A stretch of 64,000 nucleotides of DNA, from the NCBI GenBank assembly GCA_963800135.1, contig CAWCZR010000021.1:62001-126000 (forward strand). Direction: 5' to 3'. The stretch's first letter is position 1; each line of letters opens with the position of its first letter. The translations under genes were made by a program, and so were the position numbers. Of the stretch, positions 45,271-54,871 are shown piece after piece. Source of the DNA: DASPSM01 sp963800135 (GTDB taxonomy: Bacteria; Planctomycetota; Planctomycetia; Planctomycetales; Planctomycetaceae). Under the pieces are notes generated by a model that was not told where the DNA came from, ran no database searches, and saw only the letters and a list, made by a program, of their open reading frames with translations.

Positions 45271-45825
45271 GTCGTCATCTCCTGTGCCGCCAGCCGATCG
45301 GAGCAAAACACCAATGTGCGGTGAAGGCATTCACTGCCGCCGTGCTTCGCGTCCTTTGACGAGCTTGGTCAGTCTGAATAGGGTCCTCCGCAGTTTCAAG
45401 TCGATGTCATCGATCTAAGGCGATTCTTCATATTCTTCCCGCGGCACTTCATCCGCTGGATTGCCGCCAGGATCAGGGGCCAGGCCCCGGACGACCTCGA
45501 ACGGCAACATCCCTTCTTCCCGCGCGGTAAACGGGTCTGTCCCGTCAACTCATCCATTTTCGCGGACCGACCGAAAATCGACCGATAAGTGCCGCCCCAC
45601 CGGAAACTCATGCGTATTTCGGCACGCGGTTCTGCGTGCCGGGAACTCATACATTTTCGCGGAATCCCGCCTCGGGCGGCGAAAGCTCACAAAACGCGAG
45701 TGAACTCGGCGGCAGAAATCGAACGATTTTCGATAACCGTTCGAGGGTCAGCTGCACTTCGAGCTTGCGGCTTGATCGGACCATGAGCTGTCATTTGTCG
45801 CTGCTGTTGGCCGGGTCCAGTCATT
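45271..45825. other. Intergenic region with dispersed repeat A
   Basis: This 555-bp gap between the sulfatase and PepSY genes holds repeat A (45541-45745). I see no gene or clear promoter. Confidence 0.4.
45541..45745. repeat. Dispersed intergenic repeat, copy A
   Basis: It contains CGACCGATAAGTGCCGC (45579-45595), three AACTCATNC-type sub-repeats (45547, 45605, 45644) and CTCGGCGGCAGAAATCGA near 45705, all shared with copies B, C or D. Confidence 0.75.
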
Positions 45826-47193
45826 TCACGATGAGGTCTTGTTCATCGGCCACTGCCGCCACAAACGCGCCACGAGCTGCTCTCCCGCCAGCACCACCAC
45901 CACGGAGAGGCCCAAAGTCGGTAGCAAAATGCTGGTCACCGTAATTGTGGCGATGAGCCAGCCGGGGCGCCGGCCGTCTACACGGCGCGGCAGGCCCAAC
46001 CTGCCAGTCGGTCGGCGCTCCCACCACATCCACACGCCGGTCACCGGTGACGTGACCAGGATCACGCAAGTCACGAGCCACAGGATCTTGGACGGCAGTC
46101 CCCAGATCGTGCCGACGTGCAGCGCGAAGTTCCACGTCCCCAGCCAATACATCGTCTTCATTTGACTGTTGTACCGGTCCTCGAGGATTTCGCCGGAGGC
46201 CCGGTCGATGAACAAGGCCTCGTTGTTGCCTGTGACCAGGAACACCGCGTTGGGGGTCCGCGGGAACGAGACGGTCAAGTTGTTGCCGGGCATCTTTTGC
46301 TGCGCGATCTCGACGAGCCGATCGATGGACACGTCTTTGGCCTCGGGCGGGGACTTGGACAGCATCGGTTTTGAAAACATGTCGTAGGCATCAGTCTTCT
46401 GCGCCAAATACCGATAACCACTGCCCCATACGTACGTGTAGATCAGGCCGGTGAGCGCGATCACGATCGCGACGATGGCCACGTAGATACCGCTCAGCGA
46501 GTGCAAATCGCGCAAAATGATATACGGCTTTTGCCGGAATCGCGGCAGCCACACGCCCCACACCTGATTGGCCCTGCGCGGCCACCACAGATAAATACCC
46601 GTCGCCGCCAGCACGATCGTCCAGCACGTAGTGAGCTCCACAAGGATCCGGCCTGTGGTGCCGAGAAATAGCGTTCGGTGCAAGTCGAGCACGATGTCGG
46701 AGAAGCCCCCTTTCTCGATCGCGCCGAGATAGCGGCCTCGACAGGGATCGACGTAACCGTATTGAAAGTTCTTGCCTCCCATCGCGAGGCAGGTGGCCCG
46801 CTTCGGGTTCATGAAGACTTGAAGCATCAGGATCTGATATTCCGGGCCGACCGCGGCGCGGGCCGCAGCCAGCTGCTGCTCGTACGTGGCGCGCTCGGCA
46901 GTCGGTTCGACATAGACGACGCCGGGGTGGAGGATTCCTTCCAGCTCATCTTTAAAGATCCAAAGCGCGCCGGTGCCCGATACCACGATCACCACCGGCG
47001 CGATGATCATTCCCGCGTAGAAATGCCAGCGCCAGATAATCCGATACATCCGGTCGCTGGCGGCCGACCGCCTGGTGTCAGCCGGAGGCGTCCCGCCGGA
47101 TCCGAGTCCGTCACGCGCCGTCGTTGTCGCTTGCTCAAGTGACGTGGTGCTCAAAGGGGAGCCTGGCGGTTTGTTGGCATGATCAATGGTCAA
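45826..47193 (-). CDS. PepSY-associated transmembrane protein
   Basis: The 455-residue protein has about four hydrophobic segments: near residues 56-78, 185-205 (LTTCWTIVLAATGIYLWWP), 235-258 and 370-450 (two more). PepSY-TM features are visible: RWHFYAGMIIAPVVIVVSGTGALWIF at the start, DLHRTLFLGTTGRILVELTT, HSLSGIYVAIVAIVIALTGLIYTY and a W-rich WMWWERRP. Family members take part in iron/siderophore reduction or uptake, often with TonB receptors; none is nearby. The N-terminal 45 residues are disordered. Confidence 0.88.
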   Translation of the reverse strand: MTIDHANKPPGSPLSTTSLEQATTTARDGLGSGGTPPADTRRSAASDRMYRIIWRWHFYAGMIIAPVVIVVSGTGALWIFKDELEGILHPGVVYVEPTAERATYEQQLAAARAAVGPEYQILMLQVFMNPKRATCLAMGGKNFQYGYVDPCRGRYLGAIEKGGFSDIVLDLHRTLFLGTTGRILVELTTCWTIVLAATGIYLWWPRRANQVWGVWLPRFRQKPYIILRDLHSLSGIYVAIVAIVIALTGLIYTYVWGSGYRYLAQKTDAYDMFSKPMLSKSPPEAKDVSIDRLVEIAQQKMPGNNLTVSFPRTPNAVFLVTGNNEALFIDRASGEILEDRYNSQMKTMYWLGTWNFALHVGTIWGLPSKILWLVTCVILVTSPVTGVWMWWERRPTGRLGLPRRVDGRRPGWLIATITVTSILLPTLGLSVVVVLAGEQLVARLWRQWPMNKTSS

Positions 47194-48055
47194 TGGACTG
47201 GCGCCCGCCTTTGAGTTTCATTGGTCAATTGTCCGGACAGATTCCTCGAAATTCCAGCCATTCAATCGGGCGAGGCTCGGCGGGCGCGCAATGCGCAGGA
47301 TCCGTCGTCATTGGTTCAGCAGTCCATGTCCCGTTCATCCTCGCAAGGCACAAGGACAAAAGTCCGGACTTTCGGCCGATTCTCGCTGACACGTTCCGAG
47401 AAACTCAAGCCATTTCCCGGATCGCCATTAATCGACCGATAAGTGCCGCTGTGACTGGCACCGGAAACTCATCCGTATTTTGGCACCGGCGATTGTGCGA
47501 GCAACATTCCGGCTGCAGTCGGTTCGGAGCCCTTGCCGCAAGAGGGAAATCGTTGATTCACAATTCCGATCCGCGTACTGAGCCTCTTTTTGGGGACCAG
47601 CGAGACTCAGGCACCGCGTCGGCGCATCAATGACTTCCAACTCGCAGTTGCGAACTCGAATGTCGCGCGCCGAGCCGAAGTCCGACTGCCCGCGTCAGTG
47701 AATCTGCGGACACGATGTCCAATCGGCTGGCGAGCGCCTTGTCGCGGCGGCGACGACCGGGCGATTGTGATTTGCTGAAGCTCCCGGGCAGGCGACGCCA
47801 AATACGCCTCCAAAATCACCGTCAGCCGCACCACTTGAGGCCCGAATGAGCGTAATGCTTGCCTAGAGATCCTCAGCGCCGATCTGTGGATCTCCGAACT
47901 GTTCACCTGAGGGAATCGCCTGGGTAGCGCGACGAGCCTCACAGCGGCGCGCCAATGCGGCCAAAGGCCTCGATGAGAGCGGTTGGGGTACACTTCGCTT
48001 TGGACCGGTTGCAAGGGTTCTTGGCCGTCGGGGCGGCAGGACTCGGGAAATCAAC
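47194..48055. other. Gene-free region with dispersed repeat B
   Basis: This 862-bp stretch holds repeat B (47425-47580). Open frames on both strands have no recognisable protein features. Confidence 0.45.
47425..47580. repeat. Dispersed intergenic repeat, copy B
   Basis: CGACCGATAAGTGCCGC (47433-47449) and AACTCATCCGT (47466-47476) match copies A and C; the end, AAATCGTTGATTCAC near 47549, resembles copy C (58100) and a short segment at 12774. Confidence 0.75.
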
Positions 48056-48854
48056 ATGCTATTCAAGCGAGTCGTGCCCCTCCTGGCCTTGGCGGCGGGC
48101 TCTCTCGGATTCGTTGCCTGCATCGCGGGAGCCTACCCGATTTCTCTGGTGAAAACACGACTTGATCGAACCAATGAAAGAGTGTTCGTGACGATTGACA
48201 AGGGGCTGGTCTCCGCTCAGGACCGCGTCCGCGCGGTGCAACAGCGCATAAGAGAGTCGAAGATCAGGACCAGTGAGATCGGTCCGAAACTCCGAGATTG
48301 GCGCAAGCAAGGCCAAAGAACGGCTCGCATCGGCGGTCGAAATTAAAAGCCGGGTGGAGATAATTGTTGGCCGGCTTCAGACGGCGGACCAATTGCTGCA
48401 GAAATCGATAGACTCCATTGACGTCATTCGCAATGCCCGCGAGTGGCTCGTCTTGATCGGTGTTCCGGCGGATTCGATCTCCCCCGACAAGGTGCTTGAA
48501 AAACTGACGTCAACACAGGGCAAGTTGCGAGAGATCGAAAGGTCGATCAACGATGTCGGCGAGTTCACAGTTAACCGAGTGGGTCAATCGGAAAACAATC
48601 GACTTTCTCGGGTCTTTGAGTTGCTGGGTAGCACGGAATTGACGGCAGCCGCGATTGACACCTGCCTCGAAGACTCGGCAAATCGTCTGAACCAGATGCA
48701 GGCCAACGCGCGGCGGTTGAAGGCAAGCACAAGCAATTACATTTTGGTCACGACCATTGGAGCGTATCTAATTCTCGCCTGGATCGCGGCTGGGCAAGCC
48801 GCCTTATCCCTGTTTGGCTGGAAAAGCTATTCCCGACGCGGATCCTCAGCCTAG
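48056..48854 (+). CDS. Membrane-anchored coiled-coil protein, frameshifted
   Basis: The first frame begins with a membrane segment (RVVPLLALAAGSLGFVACIAGAY) and a helix (VQQRIRESKIRTSEIG). Near 48285 it moves to a second frame that continues with long charged helices (KAKERLASAVEIKSRVEIIVGRLQTADQLLQ; VLEKLTSTQGKLREIERSINDVG) and ends in a second membrane segment (YILVTTIGAYLILAWIAAGQAALSLFGW). In sum about 265 residues, with a large periplasmic or cytoplasmic coiled coil between two membrane anchors. No family is recognised. Confidence 0.6.
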
Positions 48855-49205
48855 TCGGTCGGGCGACCGCTGCCCAATCATAGGTTGCTGGCGATCCTTG
48901 CCAGTTAATCCGAGGCCGTGTCTTTACGATCTAAGACGTTTTTAGAGCAGTGGCGAAAATCGACCCAATTGCGGGAATGGCGCATCACCTCGTTGCGCCC
49001 TGTCCGGCTTCGGACAGCCACCATGTCAGCGGCACGCCCTTTGAGTCCCAGAAACTCGTGGAATCCGGGACGCTCCGTTTGAGGAACCTTTTTTGGCGTC
49101 CGTTGCCGCCGCGGCTCGGCACTCCGCCGATGGTGATCCAGCCTAAGCTGCGCAAAGACAGTCGCACTTAGGCCATTTCTTCTTGCCCGAATGCCGCGCC
49201 AGGTC
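48855..49205. other. Gene-free region
   Basis: About 350 bp between convergent genes. A 73-codon frame at 48950 has no ribosome site or protein features. I see no regulatory element. Confidence 0.4.
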
Positions 49206-50821
49206 CTACTCCCCTCCGATATGCTCGCCCTTCTCGGCCACCGAGCGTTTCATGAACAGCACGAGGATGACGAGGGCCAGGGCCAGGACGGCGCACAGCC
49301 AGAAGACGTCGAAGTACGCAAGCGACGCGGCCTGCTGCTGGCGCAGGTCGTCGAGCGTCTGGACGCCCAAGAGCTGTGATCGGGCCGGGTCACCCGTCCG
49401 CTGCAGAAGGACCGTCCGAGCCCCATCCAGGAACCCCTGGACGTGGGGGTTCAGCGGGCTCAGGCCTTCGCCCAGGCGGGACAGGTGAAACTGCTCGCGC
49501 CGCTCTTGAATGGTCTGGGCCATCGACGTGCCGACGCTGCCCCCCTCGGTGCGGAGCAGGCTGAGCAGTCCCACGGCCGCGCCGCGGAGATGCACCGGAG
49601 TGTACTTGTACGCGGCCACGCTCATCGGCGCGAACAAGCAGCCCCAGACCCAGCGTCAGCAGCATCCGCGGCCCGACCACCTGCCCAGGGCTGATCTGGA
49701 GGTTCATCCGCGCCATCCAGTAGTTGCCGGCGGCCATGACCACCAGGCCGGCCGCGATCAGCCAGCGGGCGTCCAACCCGCCGACCCAGCAGGACGCCGA
49801 CGACCACCATCGCGGCCAACGAGGAGACGCCCGAGGGGGACATCACCAGCCCCGAGCGAAGGGCGTCATAGCCGAACAGCCTCTGGAGCATTCCCGGCAG
49901 GGCGATGCTCGCGCCGTACAGCACGCCGAAGGCACAGAACATGATGATGCAGCTCACGGCGAAGTTCCGCTCTCCGAGGACCCGGAAGTTAATGATCGGG
50001 CTGGCGATCCGCATCTCCCGGAAGATCAAGAGGCAAAGCCCCAGCACGAACAGGATCATCAGCGTCTGAACCCGGCCAAACGGGTCGCCCAGCCAGTCCC
50101 ATTCCTGTCCCTTGCTGAGCATGATTTCCCAGCAGGACATGACCAGCGCCAGCAAGCCCCAGGCCGATGTAGTCGAAGTTCAGCGGCCCGCGACTTAATT
50201 CGGCCCGCTCCTGCTTGAGGTATTCGGGGTCGTCGACCACGGCGTACGCGGCGACCAGGGACAACAGGCCGATCGGGACGTTGATGAGGAAGATCCACCG
50301 CCAGTCGTAGTTGACGCAAAGCCAGCCGCCCAGCGTCGGCCCGACAATGGGCGCGATAATGGCGGCGACTCCGAAAAGCGTCATGGCCGTGCCCTGCTTC
50401 TCGGGCGGGAAGGCATCGAGCAAGACGCCCTGGCTGCACGGCTGCAGCCCGCCGCCGGCCAGCCCTTGGATCACCCGGAAGAGGATCATCTGCTGGCAGG
50501 CTGGTGGCCAGGCCGCACAGGGCCGAGGCGAGGGTGAAGAGGGCGATGGACAGCAGGAAGTAGTTGCGGCGGCCGAGGTGGGCCGACAGCCAGCCGGTGA
50601 TCGGCAGGACGATGGCGTTGGCGGCCAGGTAGCTAGTGATAACCCAATCGGCGTCGGTCTGCTGCGGCGGACAGGCCGCCGGCGATGTACCGCAGGGCCA
50701 CGTTCGCGATCGTCGTGTCCAAAATCTCCATGAACGTGGGCACGACGACCACGCAGGCGACGACCCAATAATTGAATGCCGGTCGGCTGACTGCGGCGGG
50801 GCTGAGTGCGATGGTACTCAT
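49206..50821 (-). pseudogene. DHA2-type MFS drug exporter (EmrB-like), multiple frameshifts
   Basis: At least four frame changes are needed to follow the protein: start FNYWVVACVVVVPTFMEILDTTIANVALRYI, then QQMILFRVIQGLAGGGLQPCSQGVLLDAFP, IVGPTLGGWLCVNYDWRWIFLINVPIGLLSLVAAY, then IINFRVLGERNFAVSCIIMFCAFGVLYGASIALPGMLQ, and the C-terminal LLRTEGGSVGTSMAQTIQERR. These are EmrB/QacA signatures of a 14-helix exporter. The family pairs with an HlyD adaptor, which lies next to it (50887). Gene decay or dense sequence errors are equally possible. Confidence 0.85.
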
Positions 50822-50886
50822 GATGCGTCCTCCGGTAGCCGAGCGAGGTGCGACGGCCTACCCTGCTATCTCCGGTTCAAGTCGTC

Positions 50887-52457
50887 TCACAGTTCAGGAT
50901 TTAGGTTCTGTGTGGCCTTTGGGCATTGCGGCGTAAGGCTGCAAGACTTCTCCGGCGTTGCGAGCCCCGTGGGCGGCTCCTGGTAGTACACGTAGGGCGT
51001 GACCGACAGGCCGACGAACAGGGGATTCTTGCTCGGGTCGTAGTCGGTCAGTTCGATCCGGACCGGCAACCGCTGGACGATTTTGACGAAGTTGCCGGTG
51101 GCGTTCTGCGGCGGCAGCAGGGCGAGCGTCTGGCCGGTCCCCATCGTGAAGCCGGTGATGCGGCCCTCGAACTCCCGGCGGCCGCCGTACATGTCCACTT
51201 CGCAGCGCACCCGCTGGCCGATCCGCAGGTCCGCAAGCTGCGTCTCTTTGAAATTGGCGTCGATCCAGATCTCGTTGACCGAGCGGACGGCCATCAAACT
51301 TTGCCCGAACTGGACATCGTTGCCGGGGTTGACGTTGCGGCTGGTCACCACTCCGTCGATCTCGCTGACAATGTCGCAATAGCGCAGGTTCAACTCAGCT
51401 TGCTCCAGGTCGTGCCGGGCCTGTTCCAATGCGGCGTTGGCCTGGAGCACGCTGGGCACCTTCGGGAGCAGATTGCGAAGGATGCGGTCAATGTCTCCCT
51501 CCTTGTCGAGCCGACGGAACTCTTCGAGGGCCTTCTTCGGCGTCAGGTCGGTGAATCCCAGCGGCAGTCCGAGCTGGGTCATCGTGTCCATACAGTCGGC
51601 CAGTGCGGTTCGGACTGCGGAGAAGGTCTGATTCAGGTCCGGTGGCACATCCGTCAGGCTTTTGCCTTTTTCCGGCTCCGGGGGAAGTCCGAGTGCCGCG
51701 CGCGTCTGATGGATCGCCTCGCGGGCCTGCTTTACATTGGCCGTAGCGACCCGGTATTGCTGATAGCGGTGGTCGAAGTCCTCACGGCTTATCGCCGAGG
51801 ACGGCAACAATCGCTGGCCGCGATCGTAGTCAGCTCGGGCCACGTCGAGTGTCGCTTCCTGCGTTCGCAGGTTGGCTTCCTGAGCCGCCAAGAGGGCGAC
51901 CTGACAGTCGACCTGCTCGCAAGCGCTTCTGGAGCTTCCAACGTTGGCTGCCGAGTTGAGCCTCCAGGCTGCGGGCTTTGGACTCGGCGGCCGCCAGGTT
52001 CGCTTCCGCGACCTTGACTGCGGCACGCTTGAGCGCCACCTGCACCTGGAAGGGCTCTTTGTCGAGTTGAAGCAGCAAATCCCCTTTCTTCACACGATCG
52101 TTGTCGTCGACCAGTACTTTCTTCACCTGGCCGGAGACTCGCGGCGCGACGAAAGTCACGTGGCCGTTGATGTAAGCGTCGTCCGTGCTCACCGTGTTGA
52201 GCACCGTTTTCACCCAGGGGACCGTGAAGTATCCGCCGACTCCCAGCGCGGCCACGATCCCGGCCAAAAGCAACCATTTCCGATAGCGCCGCATAGGCGG
52301 CGCGGGAACTGCGCAGTGCTTCCTGCTTCGGGGGTGGGTCAACCGTGGCGGCCGACCTTTCCTCCGACACGTGCGTGAGCGCCTCGTCGCGATGGACTGG
52401 TGCGGGCTCCGCCGAATTGGGAGCGGTTTGAGAACCGTTATTGACCAGTGTCTTCAT
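50887..52457 (-). CDS. HlyD/EmrA-type membrane fusion protein, frameshifted
   Basis: The ATG at 52457 overlaps the stop of the NADH dehydrogenase gene. A disordered N-terminus, a membrane segment (WLLLAGIVAALGVGGYF), and the biotinyl-lipoyl-like part (TDDAYINGHVTFVAPRVSGQVKKVLVDDNDRVKKGDLLLQLD) follow. After long coiled coils come the beta-barrel region (CDIVSEIDGVVTSRNVNPGNDVQ, IWIDANFKETQLADLRIGQRV) and a C-terminal tail. Two frameshifts near 52325 and 51985 split the protein into three frames. The adaptor links an EmrB-type exporter with an outer membrane channel; here it precedes the MFS gene. Confidence 0.85.
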
Positions 52458-53875
52458 GGTTGAACTCCGATGTGAGACCGTAAAAATGTGAGAAATGCCG
52501 ATCGCCCGGACCTCGTCATCAAACTGCGCGCGAGCTCAGTGAAGACCGTAGCCTCTTCGTGCTCGGGGGCTGTTTCGTCAAGCGCGACTTCGCGAAGGAG
52601 CGAGGCGGTCTCGGTGTCGAGATTGACTTTGACGACGTCCGGCCGAAACAGCAGGGCGAAGGTCCAATCAATCACGATGCGCAGCTTTCGGACCAGGCCG
52701 GGCGTCTGCAGCCAGTAATAGGTGCGGCGAATGAACCACGCAGGGAACCCGTGCAAGCGGACTTTCAGGAGCTGACCAAAGCCCTTGCTATGGCCCAACG
52801 ACCCCATCATTCCGACCGTGTCGTAGACGAACGGCTCAAGGGCCCGATGATTCAATGCAGCGAAGATGTTTTTGGCCAGGACTCGGGCCTCGCGCAAGGC
52901 GTGCTGGGCGAGCGGTGGATAAGGTTTGCCATTGGGGCTGAGAATCGAGGCGCAATCGCCAAGTGCCCAAAGCTCGGGGTGGCTCGGACAGCGCATGGTT
53001 GGCTCAACCGCAATGCGACCGCTTTTGTCCTTCGCCACGGGAAGATGCGTCACTGCCGGATTTGGCACATTCCCCGCCGCCAGCACGATTGTGTCCGCGA
53101 CCATGGTTTCGCCCGCCAAATGAATCGTGCCCGGTTCGATGGACCGCACTCGTGTGTTTGTCCGCAGCTCCACGCCAGGTCGGCCGGCGAGGACCTGCGC
53201 ACCGTACGCCGCGAGCGCAGGATCGATTTCCGGCAGGATCCGGTCGCCAGCGTGGAGTAACAGCAAGCGGACCTCGCCTCGGTCGATCTGCTTGTAAAGA
53301 TGGATGATGCCATCCACGAAGGCGGACAGCTCGCCGAGCAACTCGACTCCGACCAACCCGCCACCGATGACTGCGAATGTGAGGAGCTGCGCTTTCCTTT
53401 GTGCATCGGTCTCGATGTCGGCGCGCTCGAAGCGTTCGATGACGTGGTTGCGGAGCAGCAGGGCGTCGGCCAGGGTCTTGAACGTAAAGGCGTGCTCCGA
53501 ACCGGGAATCATTTCGCGGTTCGTCTTAGACCCGAGCGCCAGCACCAATTCGTCGTAGACCAGCTCCGTGCACTTCTCGGCCGTTGCCAGGCGAACCACG
53601 CGCCGGTCCAGGTCAATGTCCTGGACACTGCCCTCCATGAACCGAGTGGCGAGTAAAGCGGCCCGAACTGGGAACGAGCATGAACGCGGATCGAGCACAC
53701 CGGAAAAGACCTCGAAAAGCAGGGGCGTGACGACCAGAAAGTTGTCTCGGCTCACCAGGACGATTTCAACATCCGGCCGCTTGCCAAACAGTCGTTCCAG
53801 GTGGCGGGCGGTGGCGATCCCCCCGAAACCGCTGCCAAGAATCACGATGCGTTTTTTAGATGCGAAAGTATTCAT
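52454..53875 (-). CDS. Type II NADH dehydrogenase-like FAD oxidoreductase
   Basis: The 473-residue protein starts at ATG 53875 (GAGGAACCCG before it). It has an FAD loop (ILGSGFGG, about 10-17), a second NAD(P)H loop (VIGGGLVGVELLGEL, about 165-180), and the family ending AVDGDCA-like (LWALGDCAS). These are features of NDH-2, which transfers electrons from NADH to quinone without proton pumping. A C-terminal amphipathic segment (FPAWFIRRTYYWLQTPG) could be the membrane contact. The stop overlaps the HlyD start by 4 nt. Confidence 0.88.
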   Translation of the reverse strand: MNTFASKKRIVILGSGFGGIATARHLERLFGKRPDVEIVLVSRDNFLVVTPLLFEVFSGVLDPRSCSFPVRAALLATRFMEGSVQDIDLDRRVVRLATAEKCTELVYDELVLALGSKTNREMIPGSEHAFTFKTLADALLLRNHVIERFERADIETDAQRKAQLLTFAVIGGGLVGVELLGELSAFVDGIIHLYKQIDRGEVRLLLLHAGDRILPEIDPALAAYGAQVLAGRPGVELRTNTRVRSIEPGTIHLAGETMVADTIVLAAGNVPNPAVTHLPVAKDKSGRIAVEPTMRCPSHPELWALGDCASILSPNGKPYPPLAQHALREARVLAKNIFAALNHRALEPFVYDTVGMMGSLGHSKGFGQLLKVRLHGFPAWFIRRTYYWLQTPGLVRKLRIVIDWTFALLFRPDVVKVNLDTETASLLREVALDETAPEHEEATVFTELARSLMTRSGRSAFLTFLRSHIGVQP

Positions 53876-53893
53876 CGGGTTCCTCACCATCGT

Positions 53894-54352
53894 TTAAGAG
53901 AGCCGGTTACTTTTGGGTGCGAATTGATGCAGTTCCGCACGGCAAGCAGCGCTGAACGCCTGCAATGGATCGAAGTGGTTCACCTCGAAGGATGTGCGGA
54001 TTTCCTCAACCGTCATGTTCGGCTTTGAATAGAGCTCGACGATTTGCCGGCAGCACTCTTCCGCGGCCGTGAGCACGGACTGTGACGAGAGAAGTCGGAT
54101 GCAGCTGACGTTTGAATAGAGCTTCACGAACTTGTCCGGTCGGTCTAACGAGTTGCTCAAAGAGTCGATGACCGAATTCGACGCCTCCTTGATGAACTCC
54201 TCGTACAGCAGTTGTCTGCGTCGCAGCTCCTCGACAGCGTGCAAGCGAGCGAACTGGCTTCGCTCGGTCATCCAATTCGTAACGATTGAAGCTGAGGCAC
54301 CCGCCAGTGATCCGAGTAGAGCCGCAGTCGCCGTGATCATTGATGAGTCCAT
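53894..54352 (-). CDS. Hypothetical protein with N-terminal membrane segment
   Basis: The 152-residue protein has an N-terminal hydrophobic segment (MITATAALLGSLAGASASIVTNWM) and a helical body (RRQLLYEEFIKEASNSVIDSL). No family is recognised. The start at 54352 is preferred over 54382 because the first Met there is close to the membrane segment. It ends 18 nt before the NADH dehydrogenase start. Confidence 0.6.
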   Translation of the reverse strand: MDSSMITATAALLGSLAGASASIVTNWMTERSQFARLHAVEELRRRQLLYEEFIKEASNSVIDSLSNSLDRPDKFVKLYSNVSCIRLLSSQSVLTAAEECCRQIVELYSKPNMTVEEIRTSFEVNHFDPLQAFSAACRAELHQFAPKSNRLS

Positions 54353-54378
54353 CGATTGGCCTCTGTGCAAATTGCCCG

Positions 54379-54672
54379 TCACTTCGAGAAATCGCGGTCA
54401 TGCTCCTGACTGATCTCGGCCACCATGGCTTTGGTCAGGCAGTCAGCGGCGATGAATTCCGCACCCTGCCGGTGCAGCGCGACCAGGCAGGCTCGGCCCG
54501 CGGCGTCGATGGCCGTCACCTCCGTCAGGTCCACGCGTAGGAGTGCTTTGTGCTCGCGGGTCACGGCAGTTTGCCAGCACTCCTCCAGCGCCTCCACGCC
54601 CTCTCTTCCCAGTCTCCCTTCGAGCTGGAAGGTGAGTGCTTCCGGCTGGTCGTGAACAGTGATTCGGAGCAT
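54379..54672 (-). CDS. STAS-domain (anti-sigma antagonist-like) protein
   Basis: The 97-residue protein starts at ATG 54672 (AGGAGACACGC upstream). It has the STAS pattern: strand LTFQLEGRLG, helix VEALEECWQTAV, strand LLRVDLTEVTAIDAAG. The phosphorylatable Ser of SpoIIAA-type proteins (DSSG) is replaced by Ala (DAAG), so it is not likely to be controlled by phosphorylation. It lies between the enhancer-binding protein gene and the transport genes. Confidence 0.8.
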   Translation of the reverse strand: MLRITVHDQPEALTFQLEGRLGREGVEALEECWQTAVTREHKALLRVDLTEVTAIDAAGRACLVALHRQGAEFIAADCLTKAMVAEISQEHDRDFSK

Positions 54673-54871
54673 TGCGTGTCTCCTGTATTTGACGTGCACG
54701 CGTCTAAAGCAGGGCCCGTGCCGGGCGGCCGTCCCGTGCGGGCAACTCGCCTCGTAAGGAAGGCGGCGATGGTGACTTGCGGATTTCGCGGAGGAAGTCG
54801 ACGCAAGAAAAGAACGACAAGTGCCAATGGCTAAGTGCCAACGGCCGGTCACAGCCGCCAATCGGCTGGCA

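Noticed and set aside
47607..48014. 135-codon minus-strand frame
   Set aside because: Arg/Ala-rich composition, no ribosome site and overlap with the repeat-containing intergenic region.
48950..49171. 73-codon plus-strand frame
   Set aside because: No ribosome site and no protein features; likely chance.
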